Positions 33,303-42,068 of a stretch of 64,000 nt of DNA are shown one piece after another. Source of the stretch: Geodermatophilus sabuli. GTDB lineage: Bacteria; Actinomycetota; Actinomycetes; Mycobacteriales; Geodermatophilaceae. Numbering within the stretch: position 1 is the first letter of the stretch; each line of letters opens with the position of its first letter. A program made the position numbers and the translations under genes. The stretch is from contig NZ_JAAGWF010000005.1 of the NCBI RefSeq assembly GCF_010686765.1, positions 186,001 to 250,000 on the forward strand. Reading direction: 5' to 3'. The notes under the pieces are model-generated. The model had not been told where the DNA came from. It made no database searches and worked only from the letters and a program-made list of their open reading frames with translations.

Positions 33303-34469
33303 TCAGCGGGCGAGGGCCTCGTGGACCGAGTCCTCGTCGAGGAAGCCCTCGATGGCCATGAGGGCCGCCCCCACCCGGCCGGAGAGGTCGGGGGCGTCGC
33401 TGACCGTGATCTCCAGGGCCCGGGCGGCGAGCGGCATGGCGCGGCGGTAGACCGCCTCGCGGATCCCCGCCAGCAGGGGCACGCCGGCCTGCGCGACACC
33501 GCCGGTCATGACGATGCGGTGCGGGTTGAAGAAGTTGACCAGCGCCGCGAGCACCGTGCCGATCGTCCGGCCGGCGTCGCGCACCAGCTCCAGGGCGATG
33601 CCGTCGCCCTGGGCGGCGCGCTCCACGACCTCGCGGGTGCTGGTCACCGGCAGCCCCGCCGCGACGGCGTCGCGCAGCAGCGCCCCGCCTCCCGCGATGG
33701 CCTCGAGGCAGTTCTCGTTGCCGCACCGGCAGATCACCGTGCGCCCGTCGGGACGCGCGACGTAGATGTGCCCGATGTCGCCGGCGCTGCCCTGCGCCCC
33801 GCGGTACACCCGCCCGTCGACGATGACGCCGCACCCGATGCCCGTGCCCACCTTGACGACCAGCACGTCCTGCACCGAACCGGCCACGCCCATCTCTCCG
33901 AGCGCCATGACGTTCACGTCGTTGTCGACGAAGACGGGGCACTCGTAGCGGCCGAAGGCGCTCGGGATGGGGTGGTCGTGCCAGCCCGGCATGATCGGTG
34001 GGTGCGAGGGCCGGCCGGTCGAGAACTCCACCGGTCCCGGCACGCCGATGCCCACGGCACACACGTCGGCCGAGGTGAGTCCGGCCTCGGCGAGCACCCC
34101 CTGAGCCAGCCGGTCGACCTCGGCCAGCACCGGCCCGGGCCCGTCGGCGATGTCGATGGGGTGCCCGACGGTCGCCAGGACCTGTGCCGACAGGTCGGTG
34201 ACCGCGACGTCGACGCTGGTCACCCCGAGGTCGACGGCGAGCACGCACCCGGCCCGGCTGTTGAACTGCAGGAGCGTGGGCGGCCGCCCGCCGGTGCTCC
34301 ACCCCCGCCCGCCCTCGGCGAGGAGGTTGGCCGCGATGAGCTGGTCCACCCGGGCGCTGACCGTGTTCCGCGAGGCGCCGGTGAGCGCGACGAGGTCCGC
34401 CCGGCTGCGCGCGCGACCGGTGCGCACGTGACGCAGCAGCGCGCCGGCCGAGGCGGAGATGTGCGGCAC
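33303..34469 (-). CDS. ROK family transcriptional repressor (XylR/NagC-like)
   Basis: A 388-residue regulator. An N-terminal winged helix (about residues 1-70: RADLVALTGASRNTVSARVDQLI, LAEGGRGWSTGGRPPTLLQFN) is followed by a ROK sugar-kinase-like domain with the phosphate motif AVDLGVTSVDVAVTD, the ROK signature around GYGIGVPGPV/VDNDVNVMALGE, and a zinc-binding CRCGNENCLE. It probably represses the sugar operon that follows on the same strand and releases it on binding the sugar. GTG at 34469 was chosen because the helix starts at once; no ribosome site is visible, so it may be leaderless. Confidence 0.91.
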   Translation of the reverse strand: MPHISASAGALLRHVRTGRARSRADLVALTGASRNTVSARVDQLIAANLLAEGGRGWSTGGRPPTLLQFNSRAGCVLAVDLGVTSVDVAVTDLSAQVLATVGHPIDIADGPGPVLAEVDRLAQGVLAEAGLTSADVCAVGIGVPGPVEFSTGRPSHPPIMPGWHDHPIPSAFGRYECPVFVDNDVNVMALGEMGVAGSVQDVLVVKVGTGIGCGVIVDGRVYRGAQGSAGDIGHIYVARPDGRTVICRCGNENCLEAIAGGGALLRDAVAAGLPVTSTREVVERAAQGDGIALELVRDAGRTIGTVLAALVNFFNPHRIVMTGGVAQAGVPLLAGIREAVYRRAMPLAARALEITVSDAPDLSGRVGAALMAIEGFLDEDSVHEALAR

Positions 34470-34556
34470 GCGGTCATAGTGGCACGCGCCGGGTCCTCTC
34501 CCGAGCGCGTCGGCGCCGCCGTCCACCGCGGACCACCCGTGCGCGCGGCATCACGG

Positions 34557-35225
34557 TCAGCCGCGACCATCCGTCCCGGCGACGCCGATGAGAATCGCGG
34601 CGACGTCTCCGGGGTGGGTGTGCACCGTCATGTGCGCGGCACCGGGCAGCTCGACCAGCCGGCCCCGTGGCGCGGCGGCGGCCACGGTCAGCGCCCAGTC
34701 CCGGGGACAGAGCCGGTCGCGGGTGCCGCGGACCACGGTGACCGGGAGCGCTCCCCCGCGCAGCCGGACGGTGATGTCGTCGGGGGCCGCGCGGCGCCAC
34801 AGCTGCCGCATCGCCCGCGGCCCGGTGTGCAGCCACTGGGCGAGGACCAGGGGCACCTGCGCCCACGGCTCGCGGGCCGCCGTCCGCAGCCAGCGTCCGG
34901 CCAGCACCGGCCAGGAGCGCAGCCGCGGGTCGGTGGTCGGCCCCAGCAGCACGAGCGCGACCACCCGGGGGTCGTCGGCCACCGCGGCGACCACCTGGCA
35001 GCTCTGCGAGTGCCCGACGAGCAGCACCGGCCCGCTGCCGAGCCGGGCCGCCAGCAGGTCGGCGAGCGCGGCGACGGACGGCACCGGTCCGCGGCGCCCC
35101 ATGCCGGGCAGCAGGACGACGTCGGCGTCGACCAGGGCGCGAACCCGCGCCGACGACCGGTCGTCCAGGCCGAGGCCGGGGACCAGGACCACCCGGGCGG
35201 GACTGCGCACCCGGACAGGCTCCAC
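34557..35225 (-). CDS. Alpha/beta hydrolase
   Basis: A hydrolase of about 222 residues with the fold's core: VVLVPGLGLDDRSSARV (first strand), nucleophile elbow GHSQS, VTVVRGTRDRLCP (acid region) and the C-terminal GAAHMTVHTHPGDVA with the catalytic His. The reaction and substrate cannot be assigned. The frame is open upstream to an ATG at 35324, but the conserved fold begins near the GTG at 35225 and the longer version would abut the divergent NADH dehydrogenase start, so the later GTG is preferred with limited confidence. Confidence 0.8.
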   Translation of the reverse strand: MEPVRVRSPARVVLVPGLGLDDRSSARVRALVDADVVLLPGMGRRGPVPSVAALADLLAARLGSGPVLLVGHSQSCQVVAAVADDPRVVALVLLGPTTDPRLRSWPVLAGRWLRTAAREPWAQVPLVLAQWLHTGPRAMRQLWRRAAPDDITVRLRGGALPVTVVRGTRDRLCPRDWALTVAAAAPRGRLVELPGAAHMTVHTHPGDVAAILIGVAGTDGRG

Positions 35226-35329
35226 GCCCGCCCGGAGGTGACGCCCGGCGGGGAGGAGGCCAGACTGTGGCCTGGATCGCCCGGGGTCGGGACCGGCCCG
35301 GAGACGCCTGAGTGGGAGACTCATTCATC

Positions 35330-36754
35330 ATGACGACATCACCTGCGACCGATCGCGTCGGCGCCGCCTCGTCCGGACGTCCCAGGGTCGTCATCGTCGG
35401 CTCCGGCTTCGGCGGTCTGTTCGCCGCGAAGGCGCTCAAGCGGGCACCGGTGGACGTCACGGTCATCGGCAAGACCAGCCACCACCTCTTCCAGCCGCTG
35501 CTCTACCAGGTGGCCACCGGGATCCTGTCCGAGGGCGAGATCGCCCCGGCGACCCGCGAGGTGCTCCGCGGGCAGCGCAACGCGCGGGTCGTCCTCGGCG
35601 AGGTCACCGACGTCGACCTGACCGCCCGGACGGTCACCTCGTCCATCCTCGGCCGCACGACCGTGCACCACTACGACGAGCTGATCGTGGCGGCCGGTGC
35701 GGGCCAGTCCTACTTCGGCAACGACCGGTTCGCCGAGTTCGCCCCCGGCATGAAGAGCATCGACGACGCCCTCGAGCTCCGCGGCCGCATCTTCGGCGCC
35801 TTCGAGCTGGCCGAACTGGCCACCGACCAGGCCGAGATCGACCGGCTGCTGACCTTCGTCGTCGTCGGTGCCGGACCGACCGGTGTGGAGATGGCCGGGC
35901 AGATCGCCGAGCTGGCCCGCCGCACGCTGCGCCGCGACTTCCGGTCCATCGACCCCACGTCGGCCCGGGTGATCCTGCTCGACGCCGCACCCAAGGTGCT
36001 GCCCTCGTTCGGCGACAAGCTCGGCGACGCCGCGCGCCGCCAGCTCAACCGGATCGGCGTCGAGGTCCAGCTCGGCGCGATGGTCACCGACGTCGACGCC
36101 AACGGCCTCGAGGTCAAGGACGGCGACGGCCACGTCCGGCGGATCAACGCGGCCACCAAGATCTGGGCGGCCGGCGTCCAGGCCTCCTCGCTGGGGCGGC
36201 TGCTGGGCGAGCGCTCCGGCGCCGAGGTCGACCGGGCCGGGCGGGTCTCCGTCCAGCCCGACCTGACCCTGCCCGGCCACCCCGAGGTGCACGTGGTCGG
36301 CGACATGATGAGCCTCGACCGGCTGCCCGGCGTGGCGCAGGTGGCCATCCAGGGCGGGAAGTACGCCGCCAAGGCGATCACCCGCCGGCTGGAGGGCAAG
36401 CCGCCGCAGAAGCCCTTCCACTACTACGACAAGGGCTCCATGGCGACGATCTCGCGGTTCTCCGCGGTCGCCGACATCTCGAAGTTCAAGTTCGAGGGCT
36501 TCCTCGCCTGGGTCATCTGGCTGGTCGTGCACCTCATGTACATCGTCGGTTTCAAGAGCCGCATCACCACGGTGCTGCACTGGGCCGTGAGCTTCCTCGG
36601 CCGCGGCCGCTCCCAGCGCGTCGCGACCCAGCAGCAGGTGTACGGCCGGCTCGCGCTGGAGCAGCTCGGGCCCGGCTTCTCGGTCTCCAAGACCGGCGGC
36701 CCCAAGGACCCGGCTGCGCCGGCCGAGGACGTGACGGAGCGCCGGTCGGCCTAG
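35330..36754 (+). CDS. ndh: Type II NADH dehydrogenase (NDH-2)
   Basis: A 474-residue single-subunit NADH:quinone oxidoreductase that does not pump protons. FAD-binding GSGFGGLFAAKALKR at the N-terminus, the HHLFQPLLYQVATGIL segment, second dinucleotide-binding VVVGAGPTGVEMAGQIAEL, VVGDMMSLDRLPGVAQVAIQGGKYAAKAI (FAD contact), and a C-terminal membrane-binding helix (WVIWLVVHLMYIVGF). All conserved features are present and the length is normal. GGGAG lies upstream of the ATG at 35330. Its C-terminal tail is polar. Confidence 0.95.
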   Translation: MTTSPATDRVGAASSGRPRVVIVGSGFGGLFAAKALKRAPVDVTVIGKTSHHLFQPLLYQVATGILSEGEIAPATREVLRGQRNARVVLGEVTDVDLTARTVTSSILGRTTVHHYDELIVAAGAGQSYFGNDRFAEFAPGMKSIDDALELRGRIFGAFELAELATDQAEIDRLLTFVVVGAGPTGVEMAGQIAELARRTLRRDFRSIDPTSARVILLDAAPKVLPSFGDKLGDAARRQLNRIGVEVQLGAMVTDVDANGLEVKDGDGHVRRINAATKIWAAGVQASSLGRLLGERSGAEVDRAGRVSVQPDLTLPGHPEVHVVGDMMSLDRLPGVAQVAIQGGKYAAKAITRRLEGKPPQKPFHYYDKGSMATISRFSAVADISKFKFEGFLAWVIWLVVHLMYIVGFKSRITTVLHWAVSFLGRGRSQRVATQQQVYGRLALEQLGPGFSVSKTGGPKDPAAPAEDVTERRSA

Positions 36755-36785
36755 CCCGGACGCACGCGCCGGGGCGCCGTGGCGA

Positions 36786-36990
36786 TCAGGGCCGTCGGCG
36801 GGTGCTGGTCCGCTCCACGACCTGCCAGCCGTGCCGCGCCGCGGCCGCGGTCGGGAGTCCGAGCGCGGCACGGGCACAGTCGGCGCCTGGTCGCGCAGGG
36901 ACTGCGCCAGGGTGGTGAGACCGGCGGGCGCGGCCGCGTCGCTGTCGTCCCAGCCGGTGAGGGCGACGTCGTCGGGGACGCGCAGGCCGG
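36786..36990 (-). pseudogene. Remnant of a LacI-type regulator C-terminus
   Basis: On the minus strand the reading GLRVPDDVALTGWDDSD...LTTLAQSLRDQ matches the late part of LacI-family effector domains. After about 40 residues the frame shifts, and another frame reads HGWQVVERTSTRRRP before a TGA at 36788-36786. No DNA-binding domain or start is present. This is a decayed gene end, and the family assignment rests on the VPDDVALTGWDD motif only. Confidence 0.6.
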
Positions 36991-37003
36991 CCCTCGCCGT
37001 CCT

Positions 37004-37159
37004 GGCACCCTCGGCGTGGTCTCCGCCGCCTCCCCCTTCCTGCTCGGCAGCCTGGCGGACCGGCACGGGCTGGCTGCCGCCTTCGCGCTCCAGCCCGCGC
37101 TGATCGGTCTCTGCGTCCTCCTGCTCTGGGCCGGGCTCCGTGCCCGCCGCGCCGCCTGA
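37004..37159 (+). pseudogene. Remnant of an MFS transporter C-terminus
   Basis: About 51 residues on the plus strand (TLGVVSAASPFLLGSLADRH, then GLAAAFALQPALIGLCVLLLW and a basic end) match the last two membrane helices of a major facilitator protein, ending in a normal TGA. Upstream, the frame enters the unrelated LacI remnant on the other strand. The two fragments meet near 36990-37004, so the gene was truncated by a deletion that joined two gene ends. Confidence 0.6.
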
Positions 37160-37178
37160 GGAGGGACCTCGCGTCCGG

Positions 37179-37844
37179 TCAGCCCAGCCAGGTGCCGAGG
37201 GCGGCGTCCACCAGGTCGGGGAGGACGACGTGGCCGCCGTCGAACTCCTCGTAGGTGACGTCGTAGGCGCCCCCGAGCTCGTGGGCCAGCCGCCGGCCGC
37301 AGTTCTCCACCGGGAGCACGCGGTCGCCGGTGCCGTGGCTGATCCACACCCGCGGCCGGCCCTCGCGCCGGGGCGGGACGGCGAAGCCCGGCGAGAAGGC
37401 CAGCACCGCGTCCACCAGGTCCCCGTTGGCCAGGCCCAGGCTCAGTGCGTAGGACGCACCGTCGGAGAAGCCGCCCAGCGCCACCCGGCCGACCGATGTG
37501 GTCGCGAACACCCGCTCGAGCGCCTCGTCGAGGACGGCGACGTCCCGGCCGAGGCCGCCGGCGATGAGGTCCCAGGTCCGACCCACCGACGTCGTCGCCA
37601 GGACCAGGACACCCCGGGCTCCCGCCGGCTCCGCGACGGCGGCCAGGCTCTGCTGCGCCGTCCCGCCGGCGCCGTGGCAGAAGACGAGCAGCGGACGTGG
37701 TCCCGGCCCACCGGGTGGCACGGCGAGCAGCGCCTCCGCGCGCCCACCCACGTCCAGGGCGTGCACGCCGGGCGCCACCGGCGGCCCGGACGGCCAGCTG
37801 GGCCGGCTGTGCAGCCGGCCGGCGCGGTCCTGCGGCGCGGCCAC
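37179..37844 (-). CDS. Alpha/beta hydrolase (esterase/dienelactone hydrolase-like)
   Basis: About 221 residues with the hydrolase signature: LLVFCHGAGGTAQQSLAAV (oxyanion region), nucleophile elbow GGFSDGASYALSLG, the Asp region WISHGTGDRVLP and the His in EFDGGHVVLP. It resembles predicted esterases of the phospholipase/carboxylesterase group. The GTG at 37844 follows the erythromycin-esterase-like gene's stop by two bases, so it would be co-expressed with that gene. Upstream sequence in the same frame is only a shadow of the esterase gene. Substrate unknown. Confidence 0.8.
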   Translation of the reverse strand: MAAPQDRAGRLHSRPSWPSGPPVAPGVHALDVGGRAEALLAVPPGGPGPRPLLVFCHGAGGTAQQSLAAVAEPAGARGVLVLATTSVGRTWDLIAGGLGRDVAVLDEALERVFATTSVGRVALGGFSDGASYALSLGLANGDLVDAVLAFSPGFAVPPRREGRPRVWISHGTGDRVLPVENCGRRLAHELGGAYDVTYEEFDGGHVVLPDLVDAALGTWLG

Positions 37845-37846
37845 CG

Positions 37847-39130
37847 TCAGACGGCGTGCGCCAGCGGCGGCACGTGGGCGTCGGACCGCTCCAGGTGCAG
37901 CGGCCGCAGCGGGCGGGTGGACTCGAACCAGAGGAAGGCGTCGTAGCGCTCCCCCAGCACGGTCGGCACGTAGTTGCCCCAGCGTTCCCGCTCCGGCCGG
38001 TAGACCACGCCGATCGCCCGGTGGTCGAGGCTCCGGTCCAGCTCCGCCGGGCGCGGCCCGGCGGCCGGCCAGACGAGCAGGGCGTCGTGCCCGACCTCGG
38101 CGTGCAGCAGCGCCTCCAGGCTGCCGGCCCGCGCCTCGGGCACCGGCATCTCCTGCATCTGCTCGCCCCATGCCGTCGCGGCGATCACCCCGCCGGAGTG
38201 GGCGCCCAGCCCCACGAGGACGACGTCGTCCGTGCCGTGCCGCTCGCGCAGCAGCTGGCCGACGTTGACCATCCCGCCCGCGGCCATGTCGGTGGCCCGC
38301 GCGTCACCGATGTGGGTGTTGTGCTCCCCCACCACGGCTCTGCCGCCGGTGTGCTCCAGCAGCCGGTCGAGGGTGTCGGCCATGTGCACGTCGCGGACGT
38401 TCCACGACTGCGCCGACCCGCCCACCATCGCCCGGTAGTACCGCTCGGCATCCGCGACGACGCCGGCGTTCATCTCCGCCGAGAAGTGCGCCTCGGGATC
38501 ACCCGCGGGTGCCCGGCGGCCGCGGTCGGCGCACAGGTGCTGCAGCAGGTCGACGACCGCCTGCTCGCACGTCGTGGGCGCGAAGCGGGTGGCGAACGCG
38601 TACTCGGCGCCGTCCTCCCCGAAGGGCTCGAAGCAGCGCAGCGCCTGGACGGCCTTGTCGACGGAGTCGGGCTCGTGCTCCCGGAGCCAGGCGACCAGCT
38701 CGTGCATCGAGTCTCAGAGGCTGTAGACGTCCAGCCCGTAGAACCCGACCCGGTCGCCGTCGGGCCGGGCGGCGTTCCACCCCCGCAGCCAGCGGCAGAA
38801 GTCGACGACGTCGTCGTTGGCCCACATCCAGGTGGGCCAGCGGGCGTACGCGTCGAGGGCCTCCCGGGGGTCGCAGTCCGCACCGGCGCGGAGCTTGACG
38901 CTCCGGTTGACCCGGTAGCAGTCGGGCCAGTCGCCCTCCACGGCCACGAACCCGAAGCCGTGCTCCTCGACCAGCCGCCGGGTCAGCGCCGCCCGCCACG
39001 CGTAGTACTCGTGCGTGCCGTGGCTGGCCTCGCCGATCGCGACGACGCGCGACCCGCCGATCCGGTCCAGCAGCGGATCGAGGTCGGCGGGGTCGCGCAG
39101 CGGTCGGGCGAGGTCCGCGAGCCCGGTCAC
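37847..39130 (-). pseudogene. Erythromycin esterase-like gene interrupted by an in-frame TGA
   Basis: Two in-frame halves make one erythromycin-esterase family protein of 427 residues. The first 138 codons (from GTG at 39130; VVAIGEASHGTHEYYAWR and VEGDWPDCYRVNR) carry the N-terminal catalytic motifs. A TGA at 38716-38714 follows VGFYGLDVYSL, where homologues have Trp (TGG). The same frame then resumes with DSMHELVAWLREHEP and continues to HNTHIGDARATDM, SGGVIAAT and a normal stop at 37847. An ATG three codons after the TGA could restart translation. It is a recent nonsense mutation, a sequencing error, or a split gene. The family includes macrolide esterases, but most members have unknown substrates. 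Confidence 0.85.
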
Positions 39131-39134
39131 GGGG

Positions 39135-39926
39135 TCACTCGGCGGAGCCGGGCTCGGCCATCTGCCGGTGCGCCTTCGACTTCAGCCGGTCAGGGAGGAC
39201 GGAGTTGACCGCCCCCTGCACCTTGGTCTTCAGCGATCCGGCGACCACCTTGTCCTCGCCCTTCATCAGCGCCGCGAAGCCCTGCGCCGCCACCTGGGCG
39301 GGGTCGTCCTTGGGGCCGGCACCGATCTTGGTGTCCTGCAGCTCCGCCCGGTCGAAGAACTCCGTGTCGGTCGGCCCGGGCATCAGCGAGGTGACGGTGA
39401 CCCCGGTGTCCTCGAGCTCCTCGACCAGCGCCTCCGCGAAGGACTGGAGGAAGGACTTCGAGGCGTTGTAGACGGCCTGGAACGCCCCGGGCATCGTCGA
39501 GGCGATCGACGAGGTGATCAGCAGCCGGCCCTCGTTGCGGGCCACCATGTCCCGGAGCACCAGCTTGGCCAGCCGCACCGTCGAGGTGACGTTCAGCTCG
39601 ATGATCGCGACCTCGTCCTCGATGTCGTTCTCCACGAACGGGCCGCCGTGCCCGATCCCGGCGTTGAGCGCCGCGGCCGCGAGCGGCCGGCCGGTGGCCT
39701 GGACCGCGGCGTGGACGGCCGCGACCCCGGCGGCGGTGCGCAGGTCGGCCTGCACGGTCTGGACCGTCTGCGCACCGCTGCGCAGCCGCTCGGCGGCGGA
39801 GGCCAGCTCGGCGTCCTCCGCGGTGACGACGAGGTCGAAGCCGGCGCCGGCGAACTGGCGGGCCAGTTCCAGGCCGATCCCGCTGGAGGCTCCGGTGACG
39901 AGGGCGAGGGGACGCGAGTCGCTCAT
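39135..39926 (-). CDS. Short-chain dehydrogenase/reductase
   Basis: A 263-residue SDR: TGASSGIGLELARQ cofactor motif, NAGIG, catalytic Ser in ITSSIAS and Tyr-x3-Lys as VYNASKSFLQ. The C-terminal part (KTKVQGAVNSVLPDRLKSKAHRQMAEP) is typical of SDRs found widely in soil bacteria near general stress genes. Precise substrate unknown. It ends four bases before the erythromycin-esterase-like gene, so the two and the following hydrolase form one transcription unit. ATG at 39926 has GGTAGAGGCAGGGC upstream. Confidence 0.9.
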   Translation of the reverse strand: MSDSRPLALVTGASSGIGLELARQFAGAGFDLVVTAEDAELASAAERLRSGAQTVQTVQADLRTAAGVAAVHAAVQATGRPLAAAALNAGIGHGGPFVENDIEDEVAIIELNVTSTVRLAKLVLRDMVARNEGRLLITSSIASTMPGAFQAVYNASKSFLQSFAEALVEELEDTGVTVTSLMPGPTDTEFFDRAELQDTKIGAGPKDDPAQVAAQGFAALMKGEDKVVAGSLKTKVQGAVNSVLPDRLKSKAHRQMAEPGSAE

Positions 39927-39991
39927 GCCCTGCCTCTACCCGTCGGCCCGCCGAGCACGCGCGACAGCGGCGGCTGCCGGCAGTGGGAGCG

Positions 39992-41965
39992 TCACGGCTC
40001 GGCGTACCAGGCGAAGCCCAGCCCCGGGACCACCAGCCGGCCGTCCCGGACGCGGAGCGGGCCGTCGCTGCCGTGCACCTGCTCGAAGGTCCCGTAGCCG
40101 GTCACGGTGTCGGCGTCGAGGCCGCGAGGGTGCGGCGAGAAGTTGGCCACCCCGACGAAGGCACCGCTGCGCGGGTGCTCGCGCCGCCACACCAGGACCT
40201 CGTCGCTCCCGGCGTCCAGCAGCACCGACTCGACGCCGGCGCGCAGCGCGAGCAGCGAGCGCCGGACCGCGCCGAGCCGCTGCAGCTGCCCGAACACCCG
40301 GCCCTCGAGCGTGGCGGGGTCGCCGCGGCGCTCGCCGGCGGCCCAGTCCATCGGGGGCCGGTGCAGCCAGCGGTTGTCCGGCGCCCGCTCGGGGTCGGCG
40401 AGGTAGCCGCTGTCGTTGCGCATCGCGAGCTCGTCGCCCATGTACAGCAGCGGGATGCCGCCCCAGGCGAAGGCCACCGAGTACAGCAGGACCAGCCGCC
40501 GGATGCCGGCGTCCAGCGCGGCGTCGTCGCCGGCCTCGAGCGCTGCCTCGATGCCGCACAGCGACGCCGCGGAGCCCGACACGCGGGCGTCGCCGGTCGC
40601 CTCGTTCTCCTGGAACAGGGCACCGCGCGCGTACGAGCCCGGGAACCGGCCGGCGTAGAAGTCGTTGAGGAAGCGCCGGTGCGCGAAGGGGTCCAGCCCC
40701 ACGGCGGCGGCGTCCTCGTCGGCGACCGCCCAGCCGATGTCGTCGTGCCCTCGGACGTAGGTGACCCAGGAGGCCGTCGGTGGGATCGGCTTCATCCGGC
40801 CGAGCGCCTGCCGGGCCAGCCGGGTGTCCTGGGTGGCCAGGCTGCTCCACAGCAGCACCATGAGCTGGTTGTGGTAGGCCAGGTCGCACTCGGGCCGGTA
40901 CCGGTCGTGGCCTCCGAGGTAGGGCACCAGGTCGTCGGGCGACACGATCGCCTCGGCCTTGAACACCACACCGGGTGCGGCCAGCCGGGCGAGCGCGTGC
41001 AGCAACTGGAGCAGGGAGTGCCCCTCCGGCTGGTTCTGGCAGCTGGTGCCCAGCCGCTTCCACATGAACGGGACGGCGTCCATGCGGAAGACGTCGACCC
41101 CGCGGTTGGCCAGCCAGGTGATCTCCCCCAGCATCCTCAGGGTCACCTCGGGGTTGGCGTAGTCGAGGTCCCACTGGTACGGCCAGAACGTCGTCCAGAC
41201 CCAGCCCCCGGCGCCGCCGCAGGCCTCGGGCACCCAGCTGAACGAGCCCGGCGCCCGGTCCGGGAACACCTCGGGGATCGTGGCGTCGTACGCGTCGGGC
41301 ATCGTCCGGTCGGGGAAGGCGGTGTAGAAGCCCGCGTAGGCGGGGTCCCCGGCCAGCCACCCCTGCGCCCAGGCGTGCTCCCGGGCGGTGTGGTTGAGGA
41401 CCAGGTCGATGCACAGGCTCATGCCCCGGTCGTGCAGCGCCGTAGCCACCTGCTCGAGGTCGGCCATCGTGCCCAGCCGGGGGTCCACCGCGCGGTAGTC
41501 GGCCACCGCGTACCCGCCGTCGTTCTCGCCCGGACGCGGACGGAGCAGCGGCATGAGGTGCAGGTAGGTGGTGCCCAGCTCGGCGAGGTGGTCGAGGTGG
41601 CCGGGCAGCCGGTCAAGGGTGCCGCAGAACCGGTCGACGTAGCAGACGTAGCCCTGCACGCGCGCCCGCTGGAACCAGCCGGGGTCGATCTCCCGGCGGC
41701 GGTCGATCCGGCGCAGCGCCGCCGGCCGTTCGCCCGCGGCGGTCAGCACCATCCGCAGCGCCCGCTCGAAGAGCTCGTCCGCGGCCGGCCCGTAGAGGAC
41801 GGCGAGGGGCTCGTGCACGTCGAACAGCGCGAGGTCGGCCCGGCTGAGGAAGGCGTCGGCGTCGGCGGCGCCCAACGCGGCCACCGCGTCCGGCTCCAGC
41901 CGGGGCCGGAGGGCCGCCCACGCCCGCCGCGCCGCCTCGTTGCGGGCGGCCGCCGGAACCGTCAC
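39992..41965 (-). CDS. Amylosucrase (GH13)
   Basis: A 657-residue glycoside hydrolase family 13 enzyme that uses sucrose to extend alpha-1,4-glucan and release fructose. Catalytic residues are visible: nucleophile Asp in GVDVFRMDAVPFMW, acid/base Glu in VVFKAEAIVSP and the third Asp in YVRGHDDIGW. The amylosucrase N-terminal helical region (ALFDVHEPLAVLYGPAADELFERAL) and the GTTYLHLMPLLRPRPGENDGGYAVADYR segment fit that subfamily better than alpha-amylase or trehalose synthase. The GTG at 41965 gives the normal family length; further upstream codons are unlikely to be coding. It is monocistronic and divergent from the protease at 42069. A related sucrose hydrolase is the main alternative. Confidence 0.88.
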   Translation of the reverse strand: MTVPAAARNEAARRAWAALRPRLEPDAVAALGAADADAFLSRADLALFDVHEPLAVLYGPAADELFERALRMVLTAAGERPAALRRIDRRREIDPGWFQRARVQGYVCYVDRFCGTLDRLPGHLDHLAELGTTYLHLMPLLRPRPGENDGGYAVADYRAVDPRLGTMADLEQVATALHDRGMSLCIDLVLNHTAREHAWAQGWLAGDPAYAGFYTAFPDRTMPDAYDATIPEVFPDRAPGSFSWVPEACGGAGGWVWTTFWPYQWDLDYANPEVTLRMLGEITWLANRGVDVFRMDAVPFMWKRLGTSCQNQPEGHSLLQLLHALARLAAPGVVFKAEAIVSPDDLVPYLGGHDRYRPECDLAYHNQLMVLLWSSLATQDTRLARQALGRMKPIPPTASWVTYVRGHDDIGWAVADEDAAAVGLDPFAHRRFLNDFYAGRFPGSYARGALFQENEATGDARVSGSAASLCGIEAALEAGDDAALDAGIRRLVLLYSVAFAWGGIPLLYMGDELAMRNDSGYLADPERAPDNRWLHRPPMDWAAGERRGDPATLEGRVFGQLQRLGAVRRSLLALRAGVESVLLDAGSDEVLVWRREHPRSGAFVGVANFSPHPRGLDADTVTGYGTFEQVHGSDGPLRVRDGRLVVPGLGFAWYAEP

Positions 41966-42068
41966 CGGGTCAGTATCGCGGCGGTGTTCGCCCACGGCAT
42001 GACCACCGCCGCGGACCGCTCGCCCGGCGTTCACTGGAGGGCGTAATCGAGTAATCAGGAGGTGGGCC

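Noticed and set aside
31440..35333. 1297-residue plus-strand open frame
   Set aside because: Opposite real minus-strand ABC, ROK and hydrolase genes with clear motifs; codon shadow of high G+C third positions.
36786..37159. Insertion sequence or transposase as cause of the gene remnants
   Set aside because: No transposase frame, terminal inverted repeats or target duplication are visible; simple deletion is enough.
38714..38716. Selenocysteine recoding of the TGA in the esterase-like gene
   Set aside because: The position corresponds to Trp, not Cys or Sec, in the family, and no SECIS-like hairpin was noted directly after it.
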